Shown: positions 1 through 7,579 of the stretch, piece after piece
Position numbering within the stretch: the first letter of the stretch is position 1
How the letters are laid out: each line of letters starts with the position of its first letter
Assembly: GCA_027600665.1 (NCBI GenBank)
Contig: JADGJL010001111.1
Location: 1 to 10,054, forward strand
Length of the DNA stretch: 10,054 nucleotides
Direction of reading: 5' to 3'
Origin: Irineochytrium annulatum
Taxonomy: Eukaryota > Chytridiomycota > Chytridiomycetes > Chytridiales > Chytridiaceae
Translations under genes and position numbers: made by a program
The notes under the pieces: generated by a model
The model's input: only the letters and a program-made list of their open reading frames with translations
What the model was told of the DNA's origin: nothing
Database searches by the model: none

Positions 1-186
1 GGCGGGTGGTGGGGGTTGTGGGAGGTGGATAGGACGGCTAGCGTCGGCGTACCTATCCGAGTGCTGAAGCGGGGAACGGGGACCGAGGACGGCATGTGAG
101 ATACTCCCGCTGTTGCGCATTGCCTCGAAGGGACTGTGTTCGCTGTCTGCACCGGCTTCAATGACAAACAACTCGTTAAAAGACAT
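1..186 (-). CDS. Possible N-terminus of an unknown protein, cut by the window edge
   Basis: Reading the minus strand from the ATG at 186, 62 codons stay open to the left edge of the window. The start is MSFNELFVIEAG and the visible end is rich in proline (PQPPPPA). Many codons end in C. The start has A at -3 (acaATG). I recognise no domain. The frame is short enough to be open by chance. A competing reading exists on the plus strand: a frame without ATG that is open from the left edge to a TGA at 97-99, followed by AATAAA at 194-199, would be the 3' end of a plus-strand gene. I favour the minus reading because its composition is more protein-like and it has a start codon, but the sequence left of the window is needed to decide. 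Confidence 0.35.
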   Translation of the reverse strand, partial: MSFNELFVIEAGADSEHSPFEAMRNSGSISHAVLGPRSPLQHSDRYADASRPIHLPQPPPPA

Positions 187-210
187 TGTACACAATAAAA
201 CTAACACGAA

Positions 211-216
211 TTTATT
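211..216 (-). terminator. Candidate polyadenylation signal AATAAA for the F-box/LRR gene
   Basis: Minus-strand AATAAA lies 37 bases beyond the stop codon at 253-255 that closes the tail of the F-box/LRR gene. That is a typical distance for a eukaryotic poly(A) signal. It fits the idea that the ancestral gene ended at 253 and not at the present stop at 602. The hexamer is common in AT-rich spacers, so this is weak evidence. Confidence 0.3.
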
Positions 217-252
217 AGAATAGATTATGAGTGAAGGAGTAGTCAAAGGGAG

Positions 253-601
253 CTACAGCGCAAAGCGACGATCGGACTTGCCGCAGGACAGATTGATGTT
301 GCTGAAGTAAATGTTCTCCATTAGAAACAATCCCTCTGCGGATATCACCTGCCAGTCCTCCACGCCCAGGCGGATATTACTATTCAGAGAAGATATCGAA
401 ACCTTACCCAATCCTCTCAACCGCAGACGTGGATACGAAACCTTGCCATATTTGCTATATCAGTGTATATACTTCACGCAATTGCAGTGTCAAAGGGTGC
501 ATATAATTGACCGTCGACATGAATCCTCTGAGCGCTTCGCAGTTCCACGCTTTCATGCTTAACCGTGACAGCTCACTCGTTGGCGCAACAAGATGCCGGC
601 T
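253..601 (-). pseudogene. Severed C-terminal LRR tail of the F-box/LRR gene
   Basis: Directly after the TAG at 602-604 the same reading frame stays open to 455. It encodes LRR-like text such as SELSRLSMKAWN and MHPLTLQLREVYTL. At about 458-459 the frame shifts by one base. The new frame is open to a TAG at 253-255 and reads YPRLRLRGLGKVSIS, LGVEDWQVISAEG and ending CGKSDRRFAL. Both halves carry the spaced leucines and hydrophobic residues of LRRs. Together they would extend the upstream gene to roughly 430 residues. I tested splicing: the only strong donor-like site (GTGAGC near 569) does not join the frames correctly with the AG near 455, and intervals that skip the frame change are too short for an intron. 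One nonsense change plus one small indel is therefore the simplest reading. A sequencing or assembly error at either place is possible. Confidence 0.5.
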
Positions 602-1628
602 CTATTCGTCCAGCCCGCAGTCGAGCTTCAGGTTCCGCAATTGAGGCAGTGAGCAGACATGGATATCGCCATTCCGCGAACTCGTGATGGAAATGCTCAG
701 ATCGATCAGCGTGCTGCTGGAGGCGACAAGAAGCCCCGATAGAAGCTTGCCCGCGCTCCCCGTGTCGTAAGGTGCACTTATGCGGAGATGCGTCAAGCCG
801 TTGACCGCCATGACGCTTGGAAGCTGTAGATCGAGCCAGTCTTCAAGGTAGCAGATGTCGAAGTGACGTAGCGTAGAACCGCAGCTGTCGAGGAGCGTTA
901 TAATCGCAACGACGTCTTTCGGGCCCCTTGGGAATTTGATGGTGATCGATCTCACGTTTGACCCGATGGTCAGTCTCTGTAGTAGACTCGCGAAAGTGCT
1001 GTCAGGGTCTCTGTAGTGGCTGACGATGTTGTACTTGATGGTGGTGGAGCCGCTCAAGACGACGGCGGCCGTATCCGTTGTTGAAAGGGTCAGATGCCTC
1101 GCCGACCCGAAACGCTTCATCAGCGCCGTCGCCCAGCGATCGCTTACACCGCAGGCATTGATGACCAAGATCTTTTCGAGGAAAGGCAGCAGTAGCTCGG
1201 GCTGCAGCTGCTCGGGCTGCAGCCAGCCCATACGGCAGTTAAGCGCCATGATCGACCTGAAGTAGACCTGGAACCGTCTGTGCGTCGTCAGCGCGGACGT
1301 GTCGGAGCCCGTTGTTGAGGCTGCCGGCAGACGGGCGAAGTCGTGAAGGAGATCGCTGGCGTCGCGCTTTGAATGGTAATTCCAAGCGCGCAGGATCACT
1401 GTCGACCACAGCCGGCGGGCCGCGCGCTGGAAGAACACTTTGGAGACAGTGAGGCAGCTGACGAGGACGTGGCGGTCGGCGCAGATGGTCGGATCGAGCT
1501 GGTCGACGACATCAAGCTGGACGTCGACGTTTAGCGGCAATCCTATGGAACAGGGTGAAAGGAATGAATCTCGACCATGATGATGACGCAGCAATCGACT
1601 TACGCGGTACGATTAGGAGGTCGGGCAT
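602..1628 (-). CDS. F-box/LRR protein, probably truncated
   Basis: F-box proteins bind Skp1 in SCF ubiquitin ligases, and their repeats select substrates. Two exons are predicted: 1604-1628 and 602-1542, with a 61-bp intron (GTAAGT donor, CATAG acceptor). The join is phase 1 and reads MPDLLIVPRLPLNVDVQ. The F-box-like segment spans about residues 9-55: LPLNVDVQLDVVDQLDP, then LVSCLTVSKVFFQRAARRLW, matching the LP...L..L.P and C..VSK.F...A...LW pattern. From about residue 120 onward there are irregular LRR-like stretches, for example TLIDLSISITS and LPQLRNLKLDCG. A small tandem repeat gives LQPEQLQPEL. The product is 321 residues. The start at 1628 is chosen because the TATA-like element is only about 16 bases before the other in-frame ATG at 1697. 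Reading the ORF unspliced from an ATG at 1580 would lose the clean F-box start. LRR coding continues past the stop, so this is probably a broken gene. Confidence 0.7.
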
Positions 1629-1711
1629 TGTTTGTAGCAGGTGGAACTCAGAATGCACAAGCCCTTCAGGAAGTCCATGAACGTGCAATGTGAGCATTGT
1701 TTTTTCCACTT

Positions 1712-1734
1712 GATATAAATAAAATCGTGATTGG
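1712..1734 (-). promoter_or_regulatory. CCAAT and TATA-like promoter elements of the F-box/LRR gene
   Basis: On the minus strand CCAAT (1730-1734) is followed by ATTTATATC (1712-1720). The TATA-like core is about 85 bases before the ATG at 1628, a plausible fungal promoter layout. It argues against translation starting at the nearer ATG at 1697. Position and motif are the only evidence. Confidence 0.35.
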
Positions 1735-1818
1735 GCGGTTCAGCACTTGCGGCCTAATATGCACCACCACTTAACGAGATTTGCCCAAAGTTGGCCGTTG
1801 TTGTGAGTGCATAGACTC

Positions 1819-2640
1819 TCACCGTGGTGTTTCCGGCTCCAGCATCAACTCTTGCACGATAGGCGTAATGGAGCGGCCGGCTTCACCAAAGCAATTCAAG
1901 CTTCCACCGCCAAAATGCACAACCAACTTATCTAACACTGGCAACCGCGCCTCAGCACAAGAATGCCAATCCATTATGTCAGAGCACACACGTGGCCCAT
2001 CAGACAACAAGGAGACCGTTTGCATTCTTCCATACTGCCACAGGTGTAGAGACAGCTCTCGTAACCCGATGAAGCATTTGGTGTCATCCACGGCAGCGAA
2101 ACCTGTTCCTCTCCCACCGCCGCCAAGCCTAACCGGGAGAGTGTCCCTGAATGTAAGCTGCAGACCCAGTATCCCACCCTTGATGTTATCATCTTGCAAT
2201 CCATTCCGCGGCTCTAAGCGGTGGAGCCCCGCCATAGGGCCGCTGCACCACTTCCTTGTATCATTATCCTGACGTTGATCAACGTGTTTGCGATGCAGAC
2301 AGCAGCAGGTCAAAAGCCTCCGTTTATCGAAACCGCCGACCTCGCAAACGAACTGAAGATGCGTCGTCACGCATCATTTTGCCCGCCAGCGGCTCTGGGC
2401 AGAGCAAAAAAGCTTGAAAGCCAAAAGGAGACGTCGAGCTGCCGTATGGTAAAACCGTGCGCAGCAAGGAACTTTCCATTAAAGGCGGATATACTCCGTC
2501 GGTTCGTTGTGAAGCGTCGTAATGGACGACAGGCTCTCGGCCGCTAACACAAAAACGCTTTTGTAGACCCTGAGACAGCCGTCGAGGCGTAGCGGCCGCA
2601 GCGACTGGGCGTATCCAGCTGCCAGAGAAGCGCATCTTCG
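1819..2640 (-). pseudogene. Decayed F-box/LRR-family paralogue (LRR part only)
   Basis: LRR-like text appears successively in different minus-strand frames. Near 2620-2480 it reads SLRPLRLDGC and VFVLAAESLSSITTL, then meets a stop. Near 2475-2380 another frame reads FLAAHGFTIRQLDVSFWL. Near 2315-2240 there is AFDLLLSAS followed, in a shifted frame, by TLINVRIMIQGSG. From about 2220 a frame that stays open to 1819 reads FIGLRELSLHLWQ and LPVLDKLVVHFGGG and ends ELMLEPETPR. The AFDLLLSAS/TLINVRIMI part resembles LLSGLLVASSSTLIDLSISI in the F-box/LRR gene just downstream, so the two are likely paralogues in tandem. No F-box is visible at the 5' end. I found no intron set that restores one frame. 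Several frameshifts and at least two stops imply a pseudogene. Confidence 0.55.
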
Positions 2641-2892
2641 TTAAGGATCATCCGTCACGCGATCAAGCGGCGGTAAGTTTTTATCTCCAGGAAGTTCACG
2701 GCCCAATCCATACTCACTGGAGACGAACTAACGACCCGAAGTTAGCGGCGTCGAAATGTTATGGTGGTGCAGGTCAGGGCGCGGGACTTTGACGAATCCG
2801 CCAGCTCTTCACCAAATTTCAGGCTACCTCTCAATCAATCCCCCACAAAAAACCGCGCGGCCGCCCATCCCCCGATCCCGACCTCGACCGAG

Positions 2893-3692
2893 ATGCCCAA
2901 GCGCCACCCTTCTCGATCCACCTCCGTCCTGACGCCCGCCAAGGGATCGCTGGTCTCCGCGCTGGGGACGCGCTGCCGGCAGCTCCGACTCGGTGATCCG
3001 GCCCCCAGCAGCCCCGTCAACCCCACCTGCCCTCGGACGTACGGCGGCGGGTGCGGCTCCGAGGATTGCGTAAGTTGGCACCCCGATCGCGTCGTTCCCC
3101 CGGTTGATCAGGCGAGGGCACTGACGACGCGGGTGTATATACACAGGGCGCGCGATCTGGATCTGGATCTGGATCGGAGGCGCTAACGCCGCTGACGACG
3201 ACGCTCAAGCTGCGATCGGCCAACCACGCGCGCGTGCAGATGTCGTTCGATCCAGCGCTGACGTCCTCCGCCGCCGCCGTTGGCGGATCGGCCACGTCGT
3301 CGACGGACGCGGCCTCGACGACGGGCGCTATCTGCACGCGCGGGTCCGAGGAGGAGGACCGCGACGAGCGCGATGAGGGCAGGGAGATCGTCGTGGTCGT
3401 TCCGGCCGTGCCGTGCGTCGCGCCTGCGTCCGCTCTGGACCTCGGGTTGCCCATTGACGTTGTTCGGAGTCGGTCGGTGGCGTTCGACGACATACCGGAT
3501 GGCGAGGAGAGGGCCGGTTCGGCGGTGGCGAAGCAGGTGGACGAGGAGGAAGTGGAGGAGGGATGGAGCAAGATCGAGGAGGACGAGGTGCGCCAGGAGC
3601 GAGCGGACAAGGGTGGTTCTTTAGATGCAATGGGCCTTGGAAACGTGGGCTGGATTGGGGGTTTGAAAAAGTGGATGATGGGCGTTGCATAA
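2893..3692 (+). CDS. Two-exon low-complexity protein, possibly Whi5/Nrm1-like
   Basis: Exons are 2893-3069 and 3147-3692. The 77-bp intron has a GTAAGT donor, a CTGAC branch-like site and an ACACAG acceptor, and joins in phase 0 to give 240 residues. I recognise no enzyme domain. Seen: S/T-P sites at T14 (TPAK, a full CDK consensus), S40 and T73; a Gly-Ser run right after the junction; LKLRSANHARVQM at 79-91; an acidic-basic stretch EEEDRDERDEGRE near 127; RSRSVAFDD near 166; an acidic segment EEEVEEGW; and a C-terminus rich in Gly and Trp. Known: Whi5/Nrm1 repressors of the G1/S transcription factors carry a short GTB motif of the kind LKLRLxxAxxKVQ within otherwise disordered, CDK-site-rich proteins. 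Inference: the 79-91 segment may be a divergent GTB motif. The start could instead be the in-frame ATG at 2761. A 254-codon antisense ORF overlaps this gene, but the splice signals support the plus strand. Confidence 0.6.
3154..3177 (+). repeat. In-frame hexanucleotide repeat encoding a Gly-Ser run
   Basis: Three exact copies of GATCTG and one variant GATCGG lie 7 bases after the intron acceptor of the 2893-3692 gene. In the spliced frame they encode SGSGSGS. The tract is a small microsatellite that can change length in six-base steps without breaking the frame, giving a flexible linker of variable length. Confidence 0.8.
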
Positions 3693-4123
3693 AAGGACAA
3701 GACCTGTTGCCTAACTTTATTTATTTCGCAGTGGTTCTCCTCTCTCGGTTGCTCACTTTTCAATTCCATCTCGACATTCACTCAATATACTCTGCTCACT
3801 CCTTAGAACCACCGCTAGAATAGATAGCCTGTTGTGATCCTAAATATTGTCTAACAATCCATTGCAAGCCCGTTGAGTCTGCACCTGCCGCTGGCCAAGT
3901 GCACCAAAGCCCCTTTTTTCAACAATAGCCATCAGCACCGGCGTTGCGATACCATCCTCCAGTTTCGGAGGCGCGACAGTGGCCGAGGAGCGATGCCCTC
4001 CGTGAGGTCCTCAGGAAGCCGCGTTTGCAGTGGCTCACACTTAGACTGGCGACCGCCACGTCGCCAGTCCTTGGTTCCTAAATACTATAGTGACTTTATT
4101 TCAACGAGCGACATACATCGACG
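3693..4123 (+). other. Intergenic region with an LRR-like relic segment
   Basis: This is the spacer between the 240-residue protein gene and the zinc-finger gene, and it holds no convincing complete gene. A plus-strand frame without a start codon is open from 3929 to the TAA at 4079-4081 and contains ALREVLRKPRLQWLTLRLATA, which has leucine spacing like an LRR. Just upstream, in other plus frames, come TIAISTGVAIPSSS and LSLHLPLAK. This may be another scrap of the F-box/LRR family in the opposite orientation, or chance. The rest, including TAAATACTATAG at 4079-4090 shortly before the zinc-finger start, is likely promoter sequence. Confidence 0.25.
4044..4069. repeat. Perfect 10-bp inverted repeat with 6-bp spacer
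   Basis: GACTGGCGAC at 4044-4053 and GTCGCCAGTC at 4060-4069 are exact reverse complements separated by CGCCAC. The structure sits 55 bases before the proposed ATG (4124) of the zinc-finger gene. It could be a binding site for a dimeric regulator or a hairpin in the 5' leader. It also overlaps the LRR-like relic frame. Confidence 0.8.
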
Positions 4124-5844
4124 ATGGAGCAAAGAAAGCCTTCATCAGCTCGACTGCGGGCTGCAATTTTTTTCCCATCAGCAGTCGACTACGACCAGCA
4201 AAGCGCCGCCGCGAAGGCAGCCCGACAACGGCATCGCCCTTTGCGGACACACTGTAAGAATGCTGGACGCCCTCGTCGCTGACAGGTCGTCACTGATCCG
4301 ATCTTGCAGCCGGCATCGGCATTATCAAACTCTTGACCCTCGGGCCACTTGGTGATAACATGTCGGAACACGACTCTGCCGTCGACTTTAGCGGTACGCT
4401 GGATAGCAACGCTCCCGCCCCTTTACCGACCGAACCGGGTTACGTTGGAAGCTTTCTGCCTTCTGCTCGCCCGTTGTGGCCGGACGGCCGAGATCAGGGC
4501 CTGGGGCTGCTGGCGTCGCTCGCCTCCAACGCGATAAAACCGCTCGCTCCCAACTCCAACCCGCTCGCCGGCGCCGTTCCCTCGTTCATTGCCCCGGAGA
4601 AGCTGGGAAATGTACTCGCAGCATCCAGCGTCGTCGGGCCGGACGCTTTTGGCGGCAACCTCCGTCGCTTTGTCGCATGCGCAGCAGGCGTCCAGGAGGA
4701 CGACGTTGTAAGGGTTATGGGTGTCGTGAGGAGGTTGTGTGATAGCGGGTTGAGCAGGGACTTCGTGTTAGATCAGCTGATTGCTAAGCCGTCGACGGTC
4801 GGGCATCAGCTAGATCCGCCCTTGCAGTTGCCTCCGCTACCGCAGCCATCGCTTACTCTATCACCGCTTAATCTCCCGCAATCGCTTCAGCCGACATCTC
4901 AGCAAACCGTCCAGCAGTCTCTTCAGCAGCAGCTGCCGCCGCCGTGTATTCTTCCATACCCTCTCCTGTCGCAACCACTTGCGCAGCATGAGCTTCTTCA
5001 GCAACAGCCGGCAATGATGAACCTGTCGAACCTTCTCAACGACGCCGGCAACCGTACGGGCAGCAGCTGCTCCAGCAACAGCAGCAGCTGTAGCGATTTT
5101 GGGTCTGGGTCGGACTCCGACGAGGGCGGCTCCCAGCCTGCGCATGGGGACCGCCGCCGCTCGCAGCCGGCAGAGGATTGCGAGATCGACGAGGAATGCC
5201 TCGCGGACCCGACCATCGACATTCTCAAGGTCCCCAAGAACCCCGACACGGGCCGCTATCACTGCCCGTACGTCCGCTGCAAGTACGAGGGCGCAGTCCG
5301 CCGCTACAACCTCAAGATGCACTACGCCACCCACTTGGGGGACCTTTCGCGCACGAACAAGTGCGGCAGGAGAGGGTGCAGGATGACGTTCAGGAGGCGG
5401 TACGACCTTGACCGGCACGGCGTGTGCGTGCACGGGATGACGCCGAGGGAGGCGCTGGCGAACGGGGGGCCGAGGCCGAAGAGGGTGAACGGGGACGAGG
5501 GCGAGAAGGCGTTAATCGCGAGGCTGCAGAGGCTGATTGAGGAGCGGAGGGTGGAGGCGATGAGGAGGAAGGTGAAGAAGGACATGAGGAAGGATGGGAC
5601 TTTGAACAAGATCGTGGAGGACAGGATGGAAGGCAGGGAGGCGATGGGAGTGGTGAGGACGAAAGATGGGTCGAGCGAGAACAGGGGGAAGGGCAGGCCT
5701 ACAAAGCATTCGGAGCTGGAGGACGACGGGGAAATTGAGGAGCAGGAAGAAGAGGAGCAAGGAGATGTGGACCGGACATCCAAGAAGAGAAGAAAGGATC
5801 TCCCGATGTGCCCGCCGGCTGCTTACCAACGACTCGCTTCTTGA
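4124..5844 (+). CDS. C2H2 zinc-finger transcription factor
   Basis: A nuclear DNA-binding regulator is inferred; its targets are unknown. Two adjacent fingers are visible. Finger 1 is C362-x4-C367-x13-H381-x3-H385 (start CPYVRC) and finger 2 is C395-x4-C400-x12-H413-x4-H418 (CGRRGC...RRRYDLDRH). Numbering is for the 554-residue model. N-terminal to them are a Q/P-rich region (about 215-260), a Ser-rich stretch with SCSSNSSSCSD, and an acidic patch. After the fingers come a basic, helix-prone region (about 440-475), an acidic run EEQEEEEQ and a likely nuclear signal KKRRK at 535-539. I place exon 1 at 4124-4253 (ATG with A at -3 and G at +4, starting MEQRKPSSARLRA). A 56-bp intron (GTAAGA, CTGAC, TTGCAG) joins it in frame to 4310. 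If that exon is not used, translation starts at the ATG at 4360 and gives 494 residues. The finger region is secure; the start is not. Confidence 0.85.
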
Positions 5845-5942
5845 CTTGGTTACGACTGTTTGCAAGCAGTTAGCTTTTTCAACCCACTTAGGTTCGTCGC
5901 ATTGGTATAGTATTCGGAGACCACCATTTGTATATCTGACTC

Positions 5943-5964
5943 CACGTGCTAGGCAATATAAATA
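5943..5964 (+). promoter_or_regulatory. E-box and TATA box upstream of the isomerase gene
   Basis: CACGTG at 5943-5948 is a palindromic E-box, the usual site of bHLH factors. TATAAATA at 5957-5964 follows 8 bases later. They lie about 220 bases before the isomerase ATG in the 338-bp spacer after the zinc-finger gene, and no other convincing gene start follows them. Regulation by a bHLH factor is inferred from the motif only. Confidence 0.4.
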
Positions 5965-6122
5965 CACCGGTTTGCATATCATGTTTTCGTGTGCTTGTGT
6001 TTTTAACAATTTACGTCCTTGAAAGAAAAAGGAAAGCACCGCAGCCCGTGTACGCCAACCTTCGCGTTGAAGTCCGAAAGCGACAAAGAAGTCGAAGAGC
6101 ATAAGTACCTTGCAGCCGAAAG

Positions 6123-6179
6123 ATGATGGATGGGAACGCTCGTGAAGATGTATTCGAAGAAGAGCAACATGCCTATTGA
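6123..6179 (+). other. Upstream ORF in the isomerase leader
   Basis: ATGATG at 6123 opens an 18-codon ORF starting MMDGNARED and ending TGA at 6177-6179, three bases before the ATG at 6183. The uORF is in the same frame as the main ORF, so only its TGA separates them. If the leader includes it (the TATA box at 5957 suggests so), ribosomes must scan past it or reinitiate. Confidence 0.4.
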
Positions 6180-6182
6180 CTG

Positions 6183-7240
6183 ATGTCGGTGTCAATAACG
6201 CCGAACTCCATCATGCTCAACCGCCGTCGTGTCCTTCAAACCGCCGTCGCCGTCCGTCGACACTCGGCCGCGGCGGCCCTCCCCTCGCACGCCGGCATAA
6301 CCGTCTCTCGCTCCCCCTTGAATCCGTTGATCGCCCACGTCGCGCTCACGTCCCCGCCTGTTAACGCCCTCACGCAATCCCTGTTGTCCTCCCTAACGTC
6401 CACCCTGCGCGAGCTTTCTAAGAGCGGTGCGAAGGGCATTGTGTTGAGCACGGGTTTGGGAAAGGTGTTCTCAGCCGGGCTGGATCTGACGGCCTTGATT
6501 AAGAGCAAGGAGGAGAGCGATCGGGAGTACAAGGACCGGTAAGTATCACATTGGATGTTGCCATGGCGTCAGCAATATTCTTAAGCACGATATAAAAGGC
6601 TGGTCGTTTACTTGGGAGCGTTCCAAGACGCCGTGAAGGAGCTACTTTTGACCGAGCTGCCGACCGTCGCGTTTGTGGAAGGCACCGCGCCCGCTGGCGG
6701 GACCGTGCTGGCGCTTTGCTGCGATTACAGGATGGCGCCTATTAACACGGGTGGTATACCGTGGGTAATGGGTTTGAACGAGACGGCCGGTGATCTTCAT
6801 TTCTGTTCCACTTCCGCGACCAAGCTAATCTTATTGTGAATAATATAGTCGGCATGGCACCCCCCCTCTGGGTCCACCGCCTCGCACAGCTCGCCCTACC
6901 CCCTCGAACAGCCGATCACATTCTCCAGCGGGGCTTGCTCTTCTCCACCCCAACCGAAGCTCACTCCCTTGGCCTCATCGACGCCCTCGTGCCCCGCTAC
7001 GACTACCTGCGCCACGCCGGCAAGGAAATTGAGACGCTGCAGAGGGTTCCTTGGGGTGCCAGGGTAGATGCAAAAAGGAGGGCCAGGAAGGGGATAGTGG
7101 ACGCGATGGATATCGTCGCGATCGAGGAGCTGCATGATTGTCTGGCAGGGGAGGAGTTTCAGGGCGTTGTGGGCGGTATCATGGAGGGGCTGAGGAGGAG
7201 GAAGGAGGCAGTGAAAAAAGCGAAGGCAAAGAGTACTTAG
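6183..7240 (+). CDS. Mitochondrial enoyl-CoA delta-isomerase (ECI1-like, crotonase family)
   Basis: This enzyme moves cis- or trans-3 double bonds of enoyl-CoA to trans-2, so that unsaturated fatty acids can enter beta-oxidation. Exons are 6183-6538, 6599-6789 and 6849-7240. Introns of 60 bp (GTAAGT to AAAAG) and 59 bp (GTGATC to ATATAG) give 312 residues, the usual family length. Seen: a basic, Ala-rich leader MLNRRRVLQTAVAVRRHSAAA typical of a mitochondrial presequence; PPVNAL and the first oxyanion-hole region FSAGLDLT (97-103); PAGG at 150-153 for the second; CDYRM; and MGLNE with E180 at the place of the family's catalytic glutamate. After it come MAPPLW, HILQRGLLFSTPTEAHSLGLID and a basic coiled tail ending KAKAKST. 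There is no peroxisomal SKL-type end, so a mitochondrial location is inferred. The ATG at 6213 has a better context and starts the presequence directly; it would give 302 residues. Confidence 0.9.
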
Positions 7241-7579
7241 CTCGGCGAGGGAGGATAGAGGCACCCTAGAAAGATTCGACAGGGCGGAAGGAGGCGCCAA
7301 GGAGGTGGAAGCGAAGGAGAAAAATTGTGCAGATATGAAGTCGAGTAACATTGCTAATTTGTTGTCAGCCCATTGTGCACATTTTAAATAGTCAATCTCG
7401 AGCTCGATAATGTAACAGCAAAGTGGGAAAGGCATGTGTTCGTGTTGGCTACTAGTGTGAAGTTGGCAGGCAGTAGGAAGACCCTTGGTGGCTTGAGCGA
7501 ATTTATCAAATTATTCAAGCCGCCAGCAGCAAGAAGAAAAACCATACAAATATCGCATAGAATGACAATAAACAATTAC
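7241..7579 (+). other. 3' spacer after the isomerase gene
   Basis: I see no convincing gene here. The first part is purine-rich and probably 3' untranslated sequence; then base composition becomes AT-rich. A plus-strand AATAAA at 7567-7572 could be a distant poly(A) signal. A minus-strand frame is open through most of it but is not distinctive and overlaps the isomerase 3' exon. Confidence 0.4.

Noticed and set aside
1..99. 3' end of a plus-strand gene (open frame to TGA at 97-99, AATAAA at 194-199)
   Set aside because: Only 32 codons are visible and Gly/Trp-rich; the minus frame over the same bases is longer and has an ATG. Not excluded.
311..562. 83-codon plus-strand ORF
   Set aside because: It lies opposite the severed LRR tail, whose minus-strand frames look far more protein-like.
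3017..3781. 254-codon minus-strand ORF
   Set aside because: It is antisense to the two-exon plus gene, Ser/Pro/Arg-rich as expected of a GC-rich shadow, and the plus strand has a good intron joining in phase 0.
3873..4355. 160-codon plus-strand ORF ending in the zinc-finger leader
   Set aside because: Composition is Ser/Arg/His-rich without pattern, it begins at a non-ATG codon, and it overlaps the better-supported exon at 4124-4253 in another frame.
4861..5433. 190-codon minus-strand ORF within the zinc-finger gene
   Set aside because: It is a Val/Ala/Arg-rich shadow of the zinc-finger frame, which carries clear Cys/His ligands.
5512..6195. 227-codon minus-strand ORF across the zinc-finger 3' end and the isomerase leader
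   Set aside because: Its later part is a His/Pro/Leu-rich shadow of the purine-rich zinc-finger C-terminus, and no domain or splice support is seen.
7398..7407. 10-bp palindrome TCGAGCTCGA
   Set aside because: Isolated in a 3' spacer with no promoter or repeat context; likely chance.
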